DNA of 18,060 nt from Bacteroidota bacterium (GTDB taxonomy: Bacteria; Bacteroidota; Bacteroidia; Bacteroidales; UBA932). A program made the position numbers and the translations under genes. This document shows, piece by piece, positions 8,753 through 17,602 of the stretch (positions within the stretch are counted from its first letter, which is position 1; every line of letters begins with the position of its first letter). Below the pieces are notes generated by a model. The model was given only the letters and a program-made list of their open reading frames with translations, was not told the origin of the DNA and made no database searches. The DNA lies in NCBI GenBank assembly GCA_017860395.1, contig JAGDMC010000005.1, forward strand, positions 1-18,060, given 5' to 3'.

Positions 8753-8764
8753 GAAACATCAATA

Positions 8765-8789
8765 TACACTCATGTTTTAAATGTGTGTA
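8765..8789. repeat. Imperfect inverted repeat upstream of SusC1
   Basis: The arms tacactcat (8765-8773) and atgtgtgta (8781-8789) pair at eight of nine positions around a 7-base AT-rich spacer. It lies between the terminator of unit 2 and the SusC1 start. It could be a leader hairpin or a regulator binding site. The region is AT-rich, so a chance origin is possible. Confidence 0.4.
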
Positions 8790-8905
8790 AAATTAGTGAT
8801 TTTTATAATAATTGTATCATTTTACTTGAATATTTTTAATAAAAACTTCCATGTTAAACGACTTTTGTAACAAATAATACAACCTGATTAATAAGGGGTA
8901 TAAAA

Positions 8906-8938
8906 AGAGCACCTGACAAATAAGCTGTCAAGTGCTCT
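8906..8938 (-). terminator. Intrinsic terminator of SusCD unit 2
   Basis: The 13-nt arms (8906-8918 and 8926-8938) enclose a 7-base loop. The single C/A mismatch on the plus strand becomes a G-U wobble in the minus-strand transcript. That transcript continues with TTTTA. It lies about 30 bp after the SusD2 stop, which fits termination of the SusC2-SusD2 operon before the SusC1 leader. Confidence 0.8.
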
Positions 8939-8970
8939 GTATTAATTATATAGAATATATCAAATTGTTA

Positions 8971-10803
8971 CTAATTCCATAAAGCGGTCTGAGTTAGCTT
9001 ATAACCCTTGTCCTGATACTCGCTGATTTGGTTGTTTCCAACAGGAGCAAGATAGACTCTGGCTGTGAATGCATCTCTGTCCGAAATGTTCTCAGGAATA
9101 TAGTATCCTACCATACTGGCAGCGTTTGTGCCGTCGTATGTGACAATGGTTCCGTCGGCCTTTTTAACTTTAAGCTTGCCTACTTTTGCAGCAATGAGCC
9201 ACTCCGGATATTCTGTCTGAAAGTTAACCCAAGGGCCAAGCATAATATCGGGATTGGCAGCTCCGCTCATGTAGTTAATCTTTTTCCATCTCTTTATATC
9301 CAAAAGGCGTGTATGCTCAAAAACAAACTCCATTCTTCTTTCGCGTCGTATCTCCCAAAGCAGTGCAGGAACATCCGAGTCGCGGTCGGGATCATTAGGT
9401 AATGAAGCCAGTGTAAGCGGAGCTGTTTTCTTTATCCCTTTGGCTATTGCGGTTGCATCAAGAGGACGGTTGCGGATAGCATTGATTGAAGCATCTATGT
9501 CTGCCTGTGTAACAGCCGGGCCCGATAATGTAGCAAGTTCGGCCTTGGCCTCTATCCAGTTCAGGACAACTTCTGCAAGCCTCATTACCGGAGCGTCGTT
9601 GGTATTTGTGTTGGAGCCGTACATTGCAGGATAAGGTCCCGGATATAGCTTAACACCATCTCTGTCTATGAACTTGCAGGCATAGAGTAAAGTGCTTGAC
9701 TCTTTTTTTGGTGCATCCCAGAATGTAGCCTCAAAGCGAGGGTCACGGGTTGCAACCATACTCTTTATGTCTAACTTGTCTGCATTTGCAACGGTAGAAA
9801 GTTTATACGGGTTACCATCGTTGCAGATGAATGACTTGGCAAGAGAAAGGTTTGGCGCAGGACCCTGACTTTCGGTAAGATTTGAATATGAAGCAACATG
9901 GTGAGTAACTCCCAGCGCGGCATCATAATGCCTGTACATAATAACTTCCTTGTTGCCAGCCAAATCCTGAGATCCGAACAGTGAACGGAAATCGCTTCCA
10001 AAAGAGAATTTGCCCGAACTCATTACAATATTTGCAGCGGCTACTGCCTGCTCCAGATATTTCTTGGCTTTTTCATTATTGTTCATGTGGTACTTTTGCC
10101 ATGTGCCTTCGAACAGCATAAACCTCGAAATGAAACCGGCAGCAATATATCTGTTAAGATACTGGACATTCCCGTCCGAAAGTCTCATGTTCTCAAGTAC
10201 ATAGGCAAAATCATCATATACCTTGTCCATGACCAGTGTTCTGCTGTCTCTGTCTTTGTAAAGCAAATCAAGTTCCGTTTCGGCAACAACCTTGTCGTAA
10301 TAAGGCACGTCTCCGAACACGCTCACAAGACGGCTGTATTCGTAGCCTCTGTAGAATCGCGCAACAGCACTCCAGTGATTATATACTTCGGAAGTGATAT
10401 ATACATTTTTCATTGTTTCTATCCTTTCCAGGAACAGATTGGATTTTCTCACCCATGCGAAGTTCCAGGTTGGTCCTGCATACGTAATCATCATCGAAGG
10501 TGTTTCGCTGATTGATGTTCTTGAAGCGGGAGCCTGTGTTTCGAACCCGGCCTGTTTCCCGGAAGAGGTGAAGTCGTCGGAGAAATAATAACCTCTCAGG
10601 GGAGCATAATCCACACCCCACGCAGAGTTATATCCGACAAAATAGTTTTCATAAAAGCCATTCGAGAATAACCTAAGGCTGTTTTCGGATGTCCAGTAGA
10701 TTTGGTCGTCCATAGATGTCAGTGGCGGTCTTTCCAGGAATTCACTGCAACTTGTTAAACCAAGAGTAACTACAGATAATAATATTAATATGTGTTTTTT
10801 CAT
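8971..10803 (-). CDS. SusD/RagB-family surface lipoprotein (unit 2)
   Basis: Predicted 610-aa surface lipoprotein that binds nutrient oligomers and covers the SusC2 barrel. The signal peptide ends at lipobox GLTSC with lipidated Cys19, followed by EFLERPPLT, a classic SusD N-terminus. The N-terminal SusD-like region spans about residues 20-220 and includes the helix ARFYRGYEYSRLVSVFGDVPY. The C-terminal SusD_RagB domain holds LRLAEVVLNWIEAKAEL-like helices, the conserved LLWEIRRERRMEFVFE and LLDIKRWKK motifs, and ends with YLAPVGNNQISEYQDKGYKL. It therefore belongs to a different SusD branch from the SusD-like_2 proteins of units 1 and 3. The ATG at 10803 starts 13 nt after the SusC2 stop. 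The ligand cannot be told from the sequence. Confidence 0.95.
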   Translation of the reverse strand: MKKHILILLSVVTLGLTSCSEFLERPPLTSMDDQIYWTSENSLRLFSNGFYENYFVGYNSAWGVDYAPLRGYYFSDDFTSSGKQAGFETQAPASRTSISETPSMMITYAGPTWNFAWVRKSNLFLERIETMKNVYITSEVYNHWSAVARFYRGYEYSRLVSVFGDVPYYDKVVAETELDLLYKDRDSRTLVMDKVYDDFAYVLENMRLSDGNVQYLNRYIAAGFISRFMLFEGTWQKYHMNNNEKAKKYLEQAVAAANIVMSSGKFSFGSDFRSLFGSQDLAGNKEVIMYRHYDAALGVTHHVASYSNLTESQGPAPNLSLAKSFICNDGNPYKLSTVANADKLDIKSMVATRDPRFEATFWDAPKKESSTLLYACKFIDRDGVKLYPGPYPAMYGSNTNTNDAPVMRLAEVVLNWIEAKAELATLSGPAVTQADIDASINAIRNRPLDATAIAKGIKKTAPLTLASLPNDPDRDSDVPALLWEIRRERRMEFVFEHTRLLDIKRWKKINYMSGAANPDIMLGPWVNFQTEYPEWLIAAKVGKLKVKKADGTIVTYDGTNAASMVGYYIPENISDRDAFTARVYLAPVGNNQISEYQDKGYKLTQTALWN

Positions 10804-10816
10804 GATTTCTGTATTT

Positions 10817-13800
10817 TTAGAAGTTCAACTGTAGTCCAACTGATGCGCTTTTGAAGGTTGGAACTCCAACTCCCGTACGGCCCAGATTGTAGTTAGATGT
10901 ATTCCACATTGAGTATCCTGCAATTACCTCGGGATCAATAGGGAGAGATCCAAGATGGTCAAATGTGAAGAAGTTTTCCAAAGCAGCATATATACGCACT
11001 TTGCTTATTTTTGCCTTTCTGAGCAAATTTGAAGGTAAAGAATAACCAACTGTTATGTTCTTTATTCTTATGTAAGCCATATTAAGCAAATATCTGGTTT
11101 GAACCTGCATGTTGAGAGTAGTGCTGCTTCCTGCCAGATTGTAAGGAGCAGGATAGAAAGCATCTGTCCTGTCTTCCCTCCAGAAGTTTCCGGCAATAGC
11201 CTGTGGCATTGCTCCGTCTGCAGAGTTGTATCCCGGAATAGCCAGGAAACCGTCTCCCCATACATCGCGTTTGCCAACACCCTGAATGAATACCGAAAAG
11301 TCAAAACCTTTATAATCCATGCCGGCGCGGAAACTGTACTCATAGCGAGGAGTAGAGTTACCAATGATTTTCAGGTCACCATAATCCGGATTGCCATTTG
11401 CATCTACCAACAGTCTGTTTCCAGGTGTGATAATTCCGTCACCATTAAGGTCTTTAAACTTAACGTCACCAGGGCCAAACTTGAAGTTACCGCTTTGAAG
11501 CTTACCCTGAGTAGCCGCTGTAGCATCTACTTGTTTGTTTACGGTAAATCCGTCTTTGGATGTCATTGTAACCAATTTTCCATCTGTACCATATTCAAAG
11601 TCGCTCTTTTGGAACAACCTGTCTGTTTCATAGCCCCAGATTTCACCATAAGTCTTGCCTACATACCATGAATCGATGCTGTTTGTAGAACCGTATTTGG
11701 TAATTTTTGTCTTTGCATCGGAGAATATGGCAACCATGTTAATTCCTAAACCATTTGCAAAGCGGTGGTTATAATCCAGCATCAACTCAAATCCGTTTGT
11801 TTTCAAAGAGCCGAAGTTACTTTGCGGAGCTCCTGTTCCAAATGTTGCAGGGATTCCCTCCAGCGGAACAATCATATTTTCGGTATCTCTTTTAAACCAT
11901 TCAAACAGCAAACCGAGTTCTCCGTTAAAGAATCTGGCATCCAGACCAAGGTTAAGTGTTGTAATGTCCTGCCATGTAACAGAAGTTGATACTGCTCCCG
12001 GCGTACTGAACCTGTACAGCTTTGAGTTTGCAACCAGCCAGCTGTTGAATGCTCCGCCCATTGTTGGTACATACAGGGAATTGCCTACAGACTGGTCACC
12101 GATTGTTCCCCATGAAGCACGAAGTTTCAATGCACTAAGGAAAGATTTTGACCACTGCATCCAAGGCTCTTCGTTTACACGCCAGCCGGCAGAGAATGAA
12201 GGAAACCATCTCCACTTAAGGTCGGTTGGGAATTTGGAAGTACCGTCATATCTGATGTTTGCTTCAAGAAGATATCTCTCCTTGAAATTATAGTTCAAAC
12301 GTCCATAGAAGCCAAGTTGTGATTCCCAGTATGCACCACCTCCGGAAGTCTGAGTCCCGTTGGCAAGATTAAACTGAGGATTTGAATAATCAACCAGCTG
12401 AGTTATCTGTGACCAGTTATGTGCATATTCAAAACCTACTCTGTTAATACCAAGCAAAAACTTTAATTTATGAACTTCATTAAGGTTAAGGTCATAGGTA
12501 GTATAGAGGTTTAATGTGCTCCACTGGTCATTTCTTGCAGAGCGGTATATATGGTCGGGGTTTGCTCCAATAGAGGTATAGGTGTACATACTCAGTTTGT
12601 AAGCCGGCATTGCGCCAACGTATCCCTGCCCTACCACTTCACCGGAATCGTTCATATAAACTCTGTTTCCGTATTCATCCAATTTAGCAAGCGGAGAAGA
12701 CCAGGTATCCCGTGCAGTATACCTCGTTCCCGGAGTAGTGACTATATATTCCTGATTTGCATGTGTATAGTCAAAATTTATCTTCCAGTCCTTCATTGGA
12801 GTAATTGTAAAACCGCCATTAAGACTGGTATAGTTGGTTTCCTGTGAAGCTGTATTTGCAGCACCAACTTCATAAGCCGGGCTCCTGAGAGGGTCTCCGT
12901 CTTCTGTAGTCATTGGATATGTAGGTCCCCAGCGGTAGAGATAAAGCCACGGGTCAGCTGTTGTTGAACTTGTCGCGTATGCATATCTCTTAAGACGCTT
13001 AGAATACATTGCCCCTGCATAGACTCTCAGCCATTTTTTGACATCTGTTCCAACTCTTATAGCTCCATTATAACGCTGGAAATCATCTATTTTTGCAGGC
13101 TTCATGAGACCTGTCTGGTCAAGGTATCCAAAACTTATGTTATAATCTGTCTTGCCGCTCTTACCGTTTACAGCCAGGTTATGAGTTTGAGTTGGAGTCC
13201 ATTCTTTAACCATATAGTCATAAGGGTCATAAGTTCTCAAACCAATTTTCCTGCCATTGGCATCTACGTACCAGTCCCGGCCATACAGCATAGGGTCATT
13301 CGGCTTAACTATATTCCCCCATTTTTCTTGCCATATTTTAGCCTTGTCATAACCCTCATGTGTTACCATCCAGAAAGCACCGGCAACAGTACCTCCGACA
13401 CGCTCAAATGCGCTGAGCGTATATTCAAGTGCATCGAGTTGTCCCATTTCCATCTTTTTTGAAATGTTCTGGAAAGAGATGTTTCCGGAATAGGTGACAT
13501 TTACACTCTCTGTTTTAGCTCCTTTTTTAGTCGTAATCAATATAACGCCAAATGCAGCCTTTGCTCCGTAAATAGAAGCAGATGCCGCATCTTTCAAGAT
13601 TGAAATTGACTCAATGTCATCGGGGTTTATCATCTGAATCGAGGGAATTTCAACGTTGTCCATCAATATCAGAGGAGAAGCACCTCCCTGCATTGAACCA
13701 AACTGACCACGAATCTTCATTACCGGGTCGGAACCAATTTCACCACTTGGGATAACGACGTTAAGGCCTGGTGTAGAGCCCTGAAGACCCCGGCCTACGT

Positions 13801-14236
13801 CGGCAATTGGCCTTGATTCGAGAACCTTCGTATCAACTGATGCAACAGCACCTGTAAGATTCTCTTTGCGTTGTGTTCCGTAACCGACTACTACAACATC
13901 CTCGAGAAGGATTGCCTCCTCCTCCATCTGGATATTTACAACAGAACGGTTAATGATTGCTTCTCTTATTGTTTTCATACTGATAAATGAAAAAACAAGA
14001 GTTGCGTTTCCGGGTGCAGAAATTGTGTAGTTCCCATCCAGATCAGTCGAAACATTTCTGTTGGTTCCGTCTATATTGACAACAACCCCCGTTAGCGGAG
14101 CATTGTTTTTGTCAACGACTTTGCCTTTCACAGTAATGTTTTGAGAAAACGCCATGGATGATGAGACCAGCATCAGCGCACCTAACGCCAGCGCAAATGT
14201 ATTACGCCAGACGTGCAGTTTTTGTAAAACATACAT
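10817..14236 (-). CDS. SusC/RagA-family TonB-dependent outer-membrane transporter (unit 2)
   Basis: Predicted 1139-aa outer-membrane importer partnered with the SusD/RagB lipoprotein downstream. The signal peptide ends near AFS|QN (about residue 31). A carboxypeptidase-like regulatory domain spans about 35-105 (VKGKVVDKNNAPLTGVVV). The TonB-box-like EDVVVVGYGTQRKENLTGAV begins at 112. The plug spans about 121-240 and ends with the SusC signature SIYGAKAAFGVILITTKKG. The beta barrel ends in VGLQLNF. A calcium-loop-like DLNGDG at residues 929-934, common in SusC extracellular loops, lies before the last strands. No STN domain is visible. The MYVLQK start and the bases around the ATG closely resemble those of SusC1, which supports both starts. 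No regulator or enzyme gene lies in the operon, so the imported substrate is unknown. Confidence 0.95.
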   Translation of the reverse strand: MYVLQKLHVWRNTFALALGALMLVSSSMAFSQNITVKGKVVDKNNAPLTGVVVNIDGTNRNVSTDLDGNYTISAPGNATLVFSFISMKTIREAIINRSVVNIQMEEEAILLEDVVVVGYGTQRKENLTGAVASVDTKVLESRPIADVGRGLQGSTPGLNVVIPSGEIGSDPVMKIRGQFGSMQGGASPLILMDNVEIPSIQMINPDDIESISILKDAASASIYGAKAAFGVILITTKKGAKTESVNVTYSGNISFQNISKKMEMGQLDALEYTLSAFERVGGTVAGAFWMVTHEGYDKAKIWQEKWGNIVKPNDPMLYGRDWYVDANGRKIGLRTYDPYDYMVKEWTPTQTHNLAVNGKSGKTDYNISFGYLDQTGLMKPAKIDDFQRYNGAIRVGTDVKKWLRVYAGAMYSKRLKRYAYATSSTTADPWLYLYRWGPTYPMTTEDGDPLRSPAYEVGAANTASQETNYTSLNGGFTITPMKDWKINFDYTHANQEYIVTTPGTRYTARDTWSSPLAKLDEYGNRVYMNDSGEVVGQGYVGAMPAYKLSMYTYTSIGANPDHIYRSARNDQWSTLNLYTTYDLNLNEVHKLKFLLGINRVGFEYAHNWSQITQLVDYSNPQFNLANGTQTSGGGAYWESQLGFYGRLNYNFKERYLLEANIRYDGTSKFPTDLKWRWFPSFSAGWRVNEEPWMQWSKSFLSALKLRASWGTIGDQSVGNSLYVPTMGGAFNSWLVANSKLYRFSTPGAVSTSVTWQDITTLNLGLDARFFNGELGLLFEWFKRDTENMIVPLEGIPATFGTGAPQSNFGSLKTNGFELMLDYNHRFANGLGINMVAIFSDAKTKITKYGSTNSIDSWYVGKTYGEIWGYETDRLFQKSDFEYGTDGKLVTMTSKDGFTVNKQVDATAATQGKLQSGNFKFGPGDVKFKDLNGDGIITPGNRLLVDANGNPDYGDLKIIGNSTPRYEYSFRAGMDYKGFDFSVFIQGVGKRDVWGDGFLAIPGYNSADGAMPQAIAGNFWREDRTDAFYPAPYNLAGSSTTLNMQVQTRYLLNMAYIRIKNITVGYSLPSNLLRKAKISKVRIYAALENFFTFDHLGSLPIDPEVIAGYSMWNTSNYNLGRTGVGVPTFKSASVGLQLNF

Positions 14237-14319
14237 GAGTCCAAATTTTAAGTTAGTTAATTACTATATTATAAAAGGGTTTTTAAGCTCTTATAAATTT
14301 CATTAAAACAAGGAACAAG

Positions 14320-14330
14320 TACATGATGTA
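14320..14330. repeat. Short palindrome in the SusC2 upstream region
   Basis: TACAT-G-ATGTA is an 11-bp perfect palindrome with a central base, about 85 bp upstream of the SusC2 start and between it and the unit 3 terminator. It could be a regulator half-site pair. It is short and in AT-rich DNA, so it may be chance. No convincing TAnnTTTG promoter was found in this 14237-14372 leader. Confidence 0.25.
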
Positions 14331-14377
14331 AATATAAAGATTTTTTTATTTAATTATCTCATTTTAAGCCATAAAAA

Positions 14378-14404
14378 AAGCCGCCCGGATGTTCCGGGCG
14401 GCTT
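14378..14404 (-). terminator. Strong intrinsic terminator of SusCD unit 3
   Basis: A 12-bp perfect, GC-rich stem (14378-14389 and 14393-14404, core gccgcccgga) encloses a 3-base loop. On the minus strand it is followed by TTTTTAT. It lies about 20 bp after the stop of the DUF4251-like gene and ends the third unit before the SusC2 leader. Confidence 0.95.
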
Positions 14405-14425
14405 AAATATCAATCAATATGCCAA

Positions 14426-14926
14426 TTAAACGACATTTGGTCTCTTGTAATATTTCGATTCAGATTTTGGAGTTACCTCGCCAGAGAATCTTTTAACAGA
14501 CCCCTTTGACGGAGTAATAATAACTTCGGCATAGTTTCCACCCTTTCTCATGAGGATTTCCACTTTTGCCTGAATTTGAGACCCAGAAACCTGCATCTCA
14601 ACAATCAAGTTTCCTTTTTTGTCAAGTTTTTGCTCGATTGTGGTTATAGATGCTTTGTTTGTATAACCGTTTCCACAGATAATCATTCCCTGGAGGAATA
14701 CAAACTCCCCCTCGTATGAGAGGAAGTTTGCATCATCTGTATTTGTTTCAAAAGCACCATTACTAGCCTCATAACTGTCGGGAATAATCACAAAACTCTT
14801 TGCATCAATTGCTGCTTTGGCTTTGTCAAACTGAGCCTGAGCCGCAGCTGCCTTATCTGCCTTTTGCGAATACCCTGCAGTTGTTGCTGCAAAAAGAAGC
14901 AATGCTAATATTAATACTCTTTTCAT
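14426..14926 (-). CDS. DUF4251-like exported protein
   Basis: Exported protein of 166 aa with an N-terminal signal peptide (MKRVLILALLLFAATTAGYSQ). It has no lipobox cysteine, so it is probably periplasmic. A short Ala/Lys-rich helix at about 22-42 (KADKAAAAQAQFDKAK) precedes a beta-rich domain with AKSFVIIPDSYE, ANFLSYEGEFVFLQG, and a C-terminal strand set ending FSGEVTPKSESKYYK. This pattern resembles the DUF4251 family, a Bacteroidota family of unknown function. The family call is from memory of its pattern and was not searched. It lies 7 nt after the DUF4397-like lipoprotein stop and is last in the SusC3-SusD3 unit, directly before the terminator. That placement suggests an accessory role with this transporter. 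The start ATG at 14926 immediately precedes the signal peptide. Confidence 0.8.
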   Translation of the reverse strand: MKRVLILALLLFAATTAGYSQKADKAAAAQAQFDKAKAAIDAKSFVIIPDSYEASNGAFETNTDDANFLSYEGEFVFLQGMIICGNGYTNKASITTIEQKLDKKGNLIVEMQVSGSQIQAKVEILMRKGGNYAEVIITPSKGSVKRFSGEVTPKSESKYYKRPNVV

Positions 14927-14933
14927 ACTATTA

Positions 14934-15791
14934 TTAGTTTACCGCTATTGTACTCAAACGGATTGCCTGACCGGCATAGTTTGTACCTTCTTTGCCATTC
15001 AGGTGAAAAATATAGTTCACACCCTTAGTCATAGAATAACCGGTAAATGCCAGCGGAGTCTTAACTGTTGCTGTAGAAGTCGCAAAAGATGTAATTTGCT
15101 CGCCTGCTTCATTGAACAGAACAAAATCCATTGAAGATTCTGTACCACTCCAAACTGCAATACCTTTTCTCCATAGTTTATACGGAACATAGGCAGAAGC
15201 TTCTTTATAGTTACAAGCAGCTATGTCTACATAATCGTAAGTTGAAACATTTGGAAGAGTAGCAGGTCTTCTTCCTTTGAGGTAAACTTTACCGTAAGGT
15301 GTTCCGTCTGCTTTGTGGAAAAGGTTTACAAATCTGATGTAAGTAACAGTGTCAATCCATGGATTTCCTGTTTCATACTCCTCAGGATCCTGAATAAGAA
15401 GAGGAGCCTCGGTTTTATTGTAAATGAACGCACTCCATTTGCCGGCTGCAATATTGAATGTATTGCTGTAAACAGCCACATCTTTAGTTGCACCTTTAAA
15501 TGTTTCTACCTTAAGGGAACCAATAGGTACAACATGGTATTTAGCTGTACTGTTTGGATAAATACCTCCTAAAGCTGTAGAAATCTGAGAAGTAATCTGA
15601 TCGTTGTATTTAAGCAGAGTAATATTCTCAGTAGAAGTTGTTACAAGGGGCAGGTCATACACCAGTCTTACCTGTGCTTTTGTTGTTACATCCAGATCTG
15701 TAGCACCATATGTTATCACATTCTTCTCGCAAGAAGTCAGTAAAAACAATGCGAATACAGATACTATAGTAAATATTTTTTTCATCATCAT
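14934..15791 (-). CDS. DUF4397-like lipoprotein downstream of SusD
   Basis: Predicted lipoprotein of 285 aa. The signal peptide ends in lipobox LLTSC with lipidated Cys21. The body appears to consist of two similar beta-rich halves. The first starts near residue 40 with AQVRLVYDLP and the second near residue 150 with TYIRFVNLF. Both resemble the opening of DUF4397 beta-sandwich domains, but similarity is distant and the call is tentative. No catalytic motif is visible. It may be a surface-exposed binding or accessory lipoprotein of the SusC3-SusD3 complex. Three consecutive ATG codons (15783-15791) offer alternative starts that change only two residues. The gene lies 19 nt after the SusD3 stop and 7 nt before the DUF4251-like gene, so all three are very likely co-transcribed. 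Confidence 0.82.
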   Translation of the reverse strand: MMMKKIFTIVSVFALFLLTSCEKNVITYGATDLDVTTKAQVRLVYDLPLVTTSTENITLLKYNDQITSQISTALGGIYPNSTAKYHVVPIGSLKVETFKGATKDVAVYSNTFNIAAGKWSAFIYNKTEAPLLIQDPEEYETGNPWIDTVTYIRFVNLFHKADGTPYGKVYLKGRRPATLPNVSTYDYVDIAACNYKEASAYVPYKLWRKGIAVWSGTESSMDFVLFNEAGEQITSFATSTATVKTPLAFTGYSMTKGVNYIFHLNGKEGTNYAGQAIRLSTIAVN

Positions 15792-15810
15792 TCGTTTTAA
15801 TTATTCATTA

Positions 15811-17589
15811 TTAAATACCGGGTTGTGCAAACCAAACGATAGAAGTCGGATAGTTTTGTGCATCACCTGCGATAGGAGTAAGCTTCTTGAGTGATGGTAA
15901 ATTCCACATATACTCAGAATTGTAACGAGGACGAAGTCTGTAAACCGGAGATCCAAGGTTATATGAAGGGAATTTTACTCTTCTGTTCTGAACGTCAGCT
16001 GCAGGAAGATAGAACCCTTTATAAACCCTGTCGGATGCCGAGTTTTGTTTATGAATTACATAATCTGTGGTCCATGAGGTTCCGGTTACGGGCAACCCCT
16101 GAGGTCCGAGAACCAGGTCATAGTGGTATCTGCGAAGGTCGTTCCAAGTATCAATTCCCCATGGATACATTGATACATATTTTTGCATCATAATGTGAGA
16201 AAGTGAGAAATCTGCAAGAGGAAGATTATTCACAAACTTACTGTTAAGATATTCATTGGCAAGTGTTGTGAATCTGCCAACAGTGATTTTATCACCAATA
16301 ACAGATGTCTGTTTGCCATTTGTACCTTTAACAACAGTTGGAGCTACCATAAGGGTTTTCATCCATTCGATATGGCCGGCAACTGCTTTTTTGAATGCTG
16401 CAAATGCATTTGGCTTGTCACCTTTAAGGAAGAGAGCCTCAGCCTTAATAAACTGAATTTCGGCATAAGTTGTAAGTGGCCATGGCGCATCGTCTCTGAA
16501 TAACCATCTTCCTGTACCAGAATTAAGTGCAGTGGCAGTTGTTCCAAGACCATAAAGAGAAGTAGATACGCTATAACCTTGTCGTGTTCCAACAAAATTG
16601 TATGTTCCTTTCTTGATGTTAAGCTGGTCGGCAGGCATTGTGTCTCTTGATCCGAACATTACAATTGTTCTTGGGTCCAGAGTTGCTGTGTCTGTAATGA
16701 TTTGAGTTGGAAGCAAACCTTCAATGGCGCCTGCAGAGTTGTAGTTAGGCACATTACCTGTCATAACCTGAACCATATAGTCCGATTGTGTATAGGTAAT
16801 ACCTAAGTTGGTTCTGAGGACTCCAAAGAAGTTTGTGTTGTTTGAAATACCGGTTGCGTCAAAGCGGAAAGAAGCATCATCGGCAGCACTTGCAAACGAA
16901 AGGTCTGCGCAGGCAATAGCCGAGTCAAGATACTTTACATCTTTTTTGGACATGGCAATGTAGTTTCTTGCAAGAACAGCATAGGCAAACTTTGTCCATT
17001 TAGCAGCATCGCCCTTGTAAATAAGGTCGTTGGTTGCTATAGTAGGATACTGATTTGCATCGGCTTTTGCAAGTTCAACAATTGCTTGTCTTGCCCATGA
17101 TCTCACTTGTTTAAATGCATACTCCTGAGTGTCGTAGCTATGTGAAAGAAGACCGGGAACAAAAGCATCTTTAACAGGAATGTCTCCATGAATTGAAGCC
17201 AGCTGGTGCCAAGAGTAAGCCTTGATAGCAAGACCAATACCTGCAAGCTTGAACTCGCCTCTGGTTCTTCCGTCATTGATAATGTTTTCAATGTTCATAC
17301 CCTGAAGCCAGTAAACCATTCTCCAGGTTTCCCCGCCTGCATCGCTGCCGCTATAATAGTCGTGCAACCCGAATACAGATGCATAACCTGTACCGCCAAA
17401 ATACTGTACCATTGGAGCTAATGCACGAAGGTCATACGCTATTCCCTCATAAGCGGCAATTGTTGGTGCCAGTCGGAGGATAGGCGGAACCCAGTCAGGA
17501 GCGTCCACGTTTTTATTAACATCAAGCCACTTTGTACATGAAGTACCCAGGGCAAGAAGTATCGTTAATGATATTATTATTTTTTTCAT
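15811..17589 (-). CDS. SusD-like surface lipoprotein, SusD-like_2 type (unit 3)
   Basis: Predicted 592-aa surface lipoprotein that binds ligand and caps the SusC3 barrel. The signal peptide ends with lipobox LGTSC and lipidated Cys18, then KWLDVNKNVDAP, the typical N-terminal segment of SusD-like_2 proteins. Helical repeats include LAGIGLAIKAYSWHQLASIHGDIPV. The C-terminal YPWGIDTWNDLRRYHYD matches the conserved WxDxRR motif seen in SusD1. It is shorter than, but of the same branch as, the unit 1 SusD and unlike the SusD/RagB of unit 2. The ATG at 17589 was chosen over a GTG one codon earlier. It gives a 13-nt gap from the SusC3 stop, as in unit 2. Downstream it is followed by the DUF4397-like and DUF4251-like genes. 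The ligand is unknown. Confidence 0.93.
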   Translation of the reverse strand: MKKIIISLTILLALGTSCTKWLDVNKNVDAPDWVPPILRLAPTIAAYEGIAYDLRALAPMVQYFGGTGYASVFGLHDYYSGSDAGGETWRMVYWLQGMNIENIINDGRTRGEFKLAGIGLAIKAYSWHQLASIHGDIPVKDAFVPGLLSHSYDTQEYAFKQVRSWARQAIVELAKADANQYPTIATNDLIYKGDAAKWTKFAYAVLARNYIAMSKKDVKYLDSAIACADLSFASAADDASFRFDATGISNNTNFFGVLRTNLGITYTQSDYMVQVMTGNVPNYNSAGAIEGLLPTQIITDTATLDPRTIVMFGSRDTMPADQLNIKKGTYNFVGTRQGYSVSTSLYGLGTTATALNSGTGRWLFRDDAPWPLTTYAEIQFIKAEALFLKGDKPNAFAAFKKAVAGHIEWMKTLMVAPTVVKGTNGKQTSVIGDKITVGRFTTLANEYLNSKFVNNLPLADFSLSHIMMQKYVSMYPWGIDTWNDLRRYHYDLVLGPQGLPVTGTSWTTDYVIHKQNSASDRVYKGFYLPAADVQNRRVKFPSYNLGSPVYRLRPRYNSEYMWNLPSLKKLTPIAGDAQNYPTSIVWFAQPGI

Positions 17590-17602
17590 CACTCTAATTC
17601 AT

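Noticed and set aside
8691..8762. Longer start (TTG or ATG at 8757-8762) for SusC1
   Set aside because: The extra residues are Phe/Lys-rich low-complexity sequence from a poly-A hairpin. The inner ATG gives the MYVxQK start shared with SusC2.
8790..8905. Canonical TTTG/TAnnTTTG promoter for SusC1
   Set aside because: Only partial matches such as TAATTTTA were seen, without a properly spaced -33 element.
11099..11671. 190-aa open frame on the plus strand
   Set aside because: It is antisense to the SusC2 barrel and has no signal, motif or promoter to support it.
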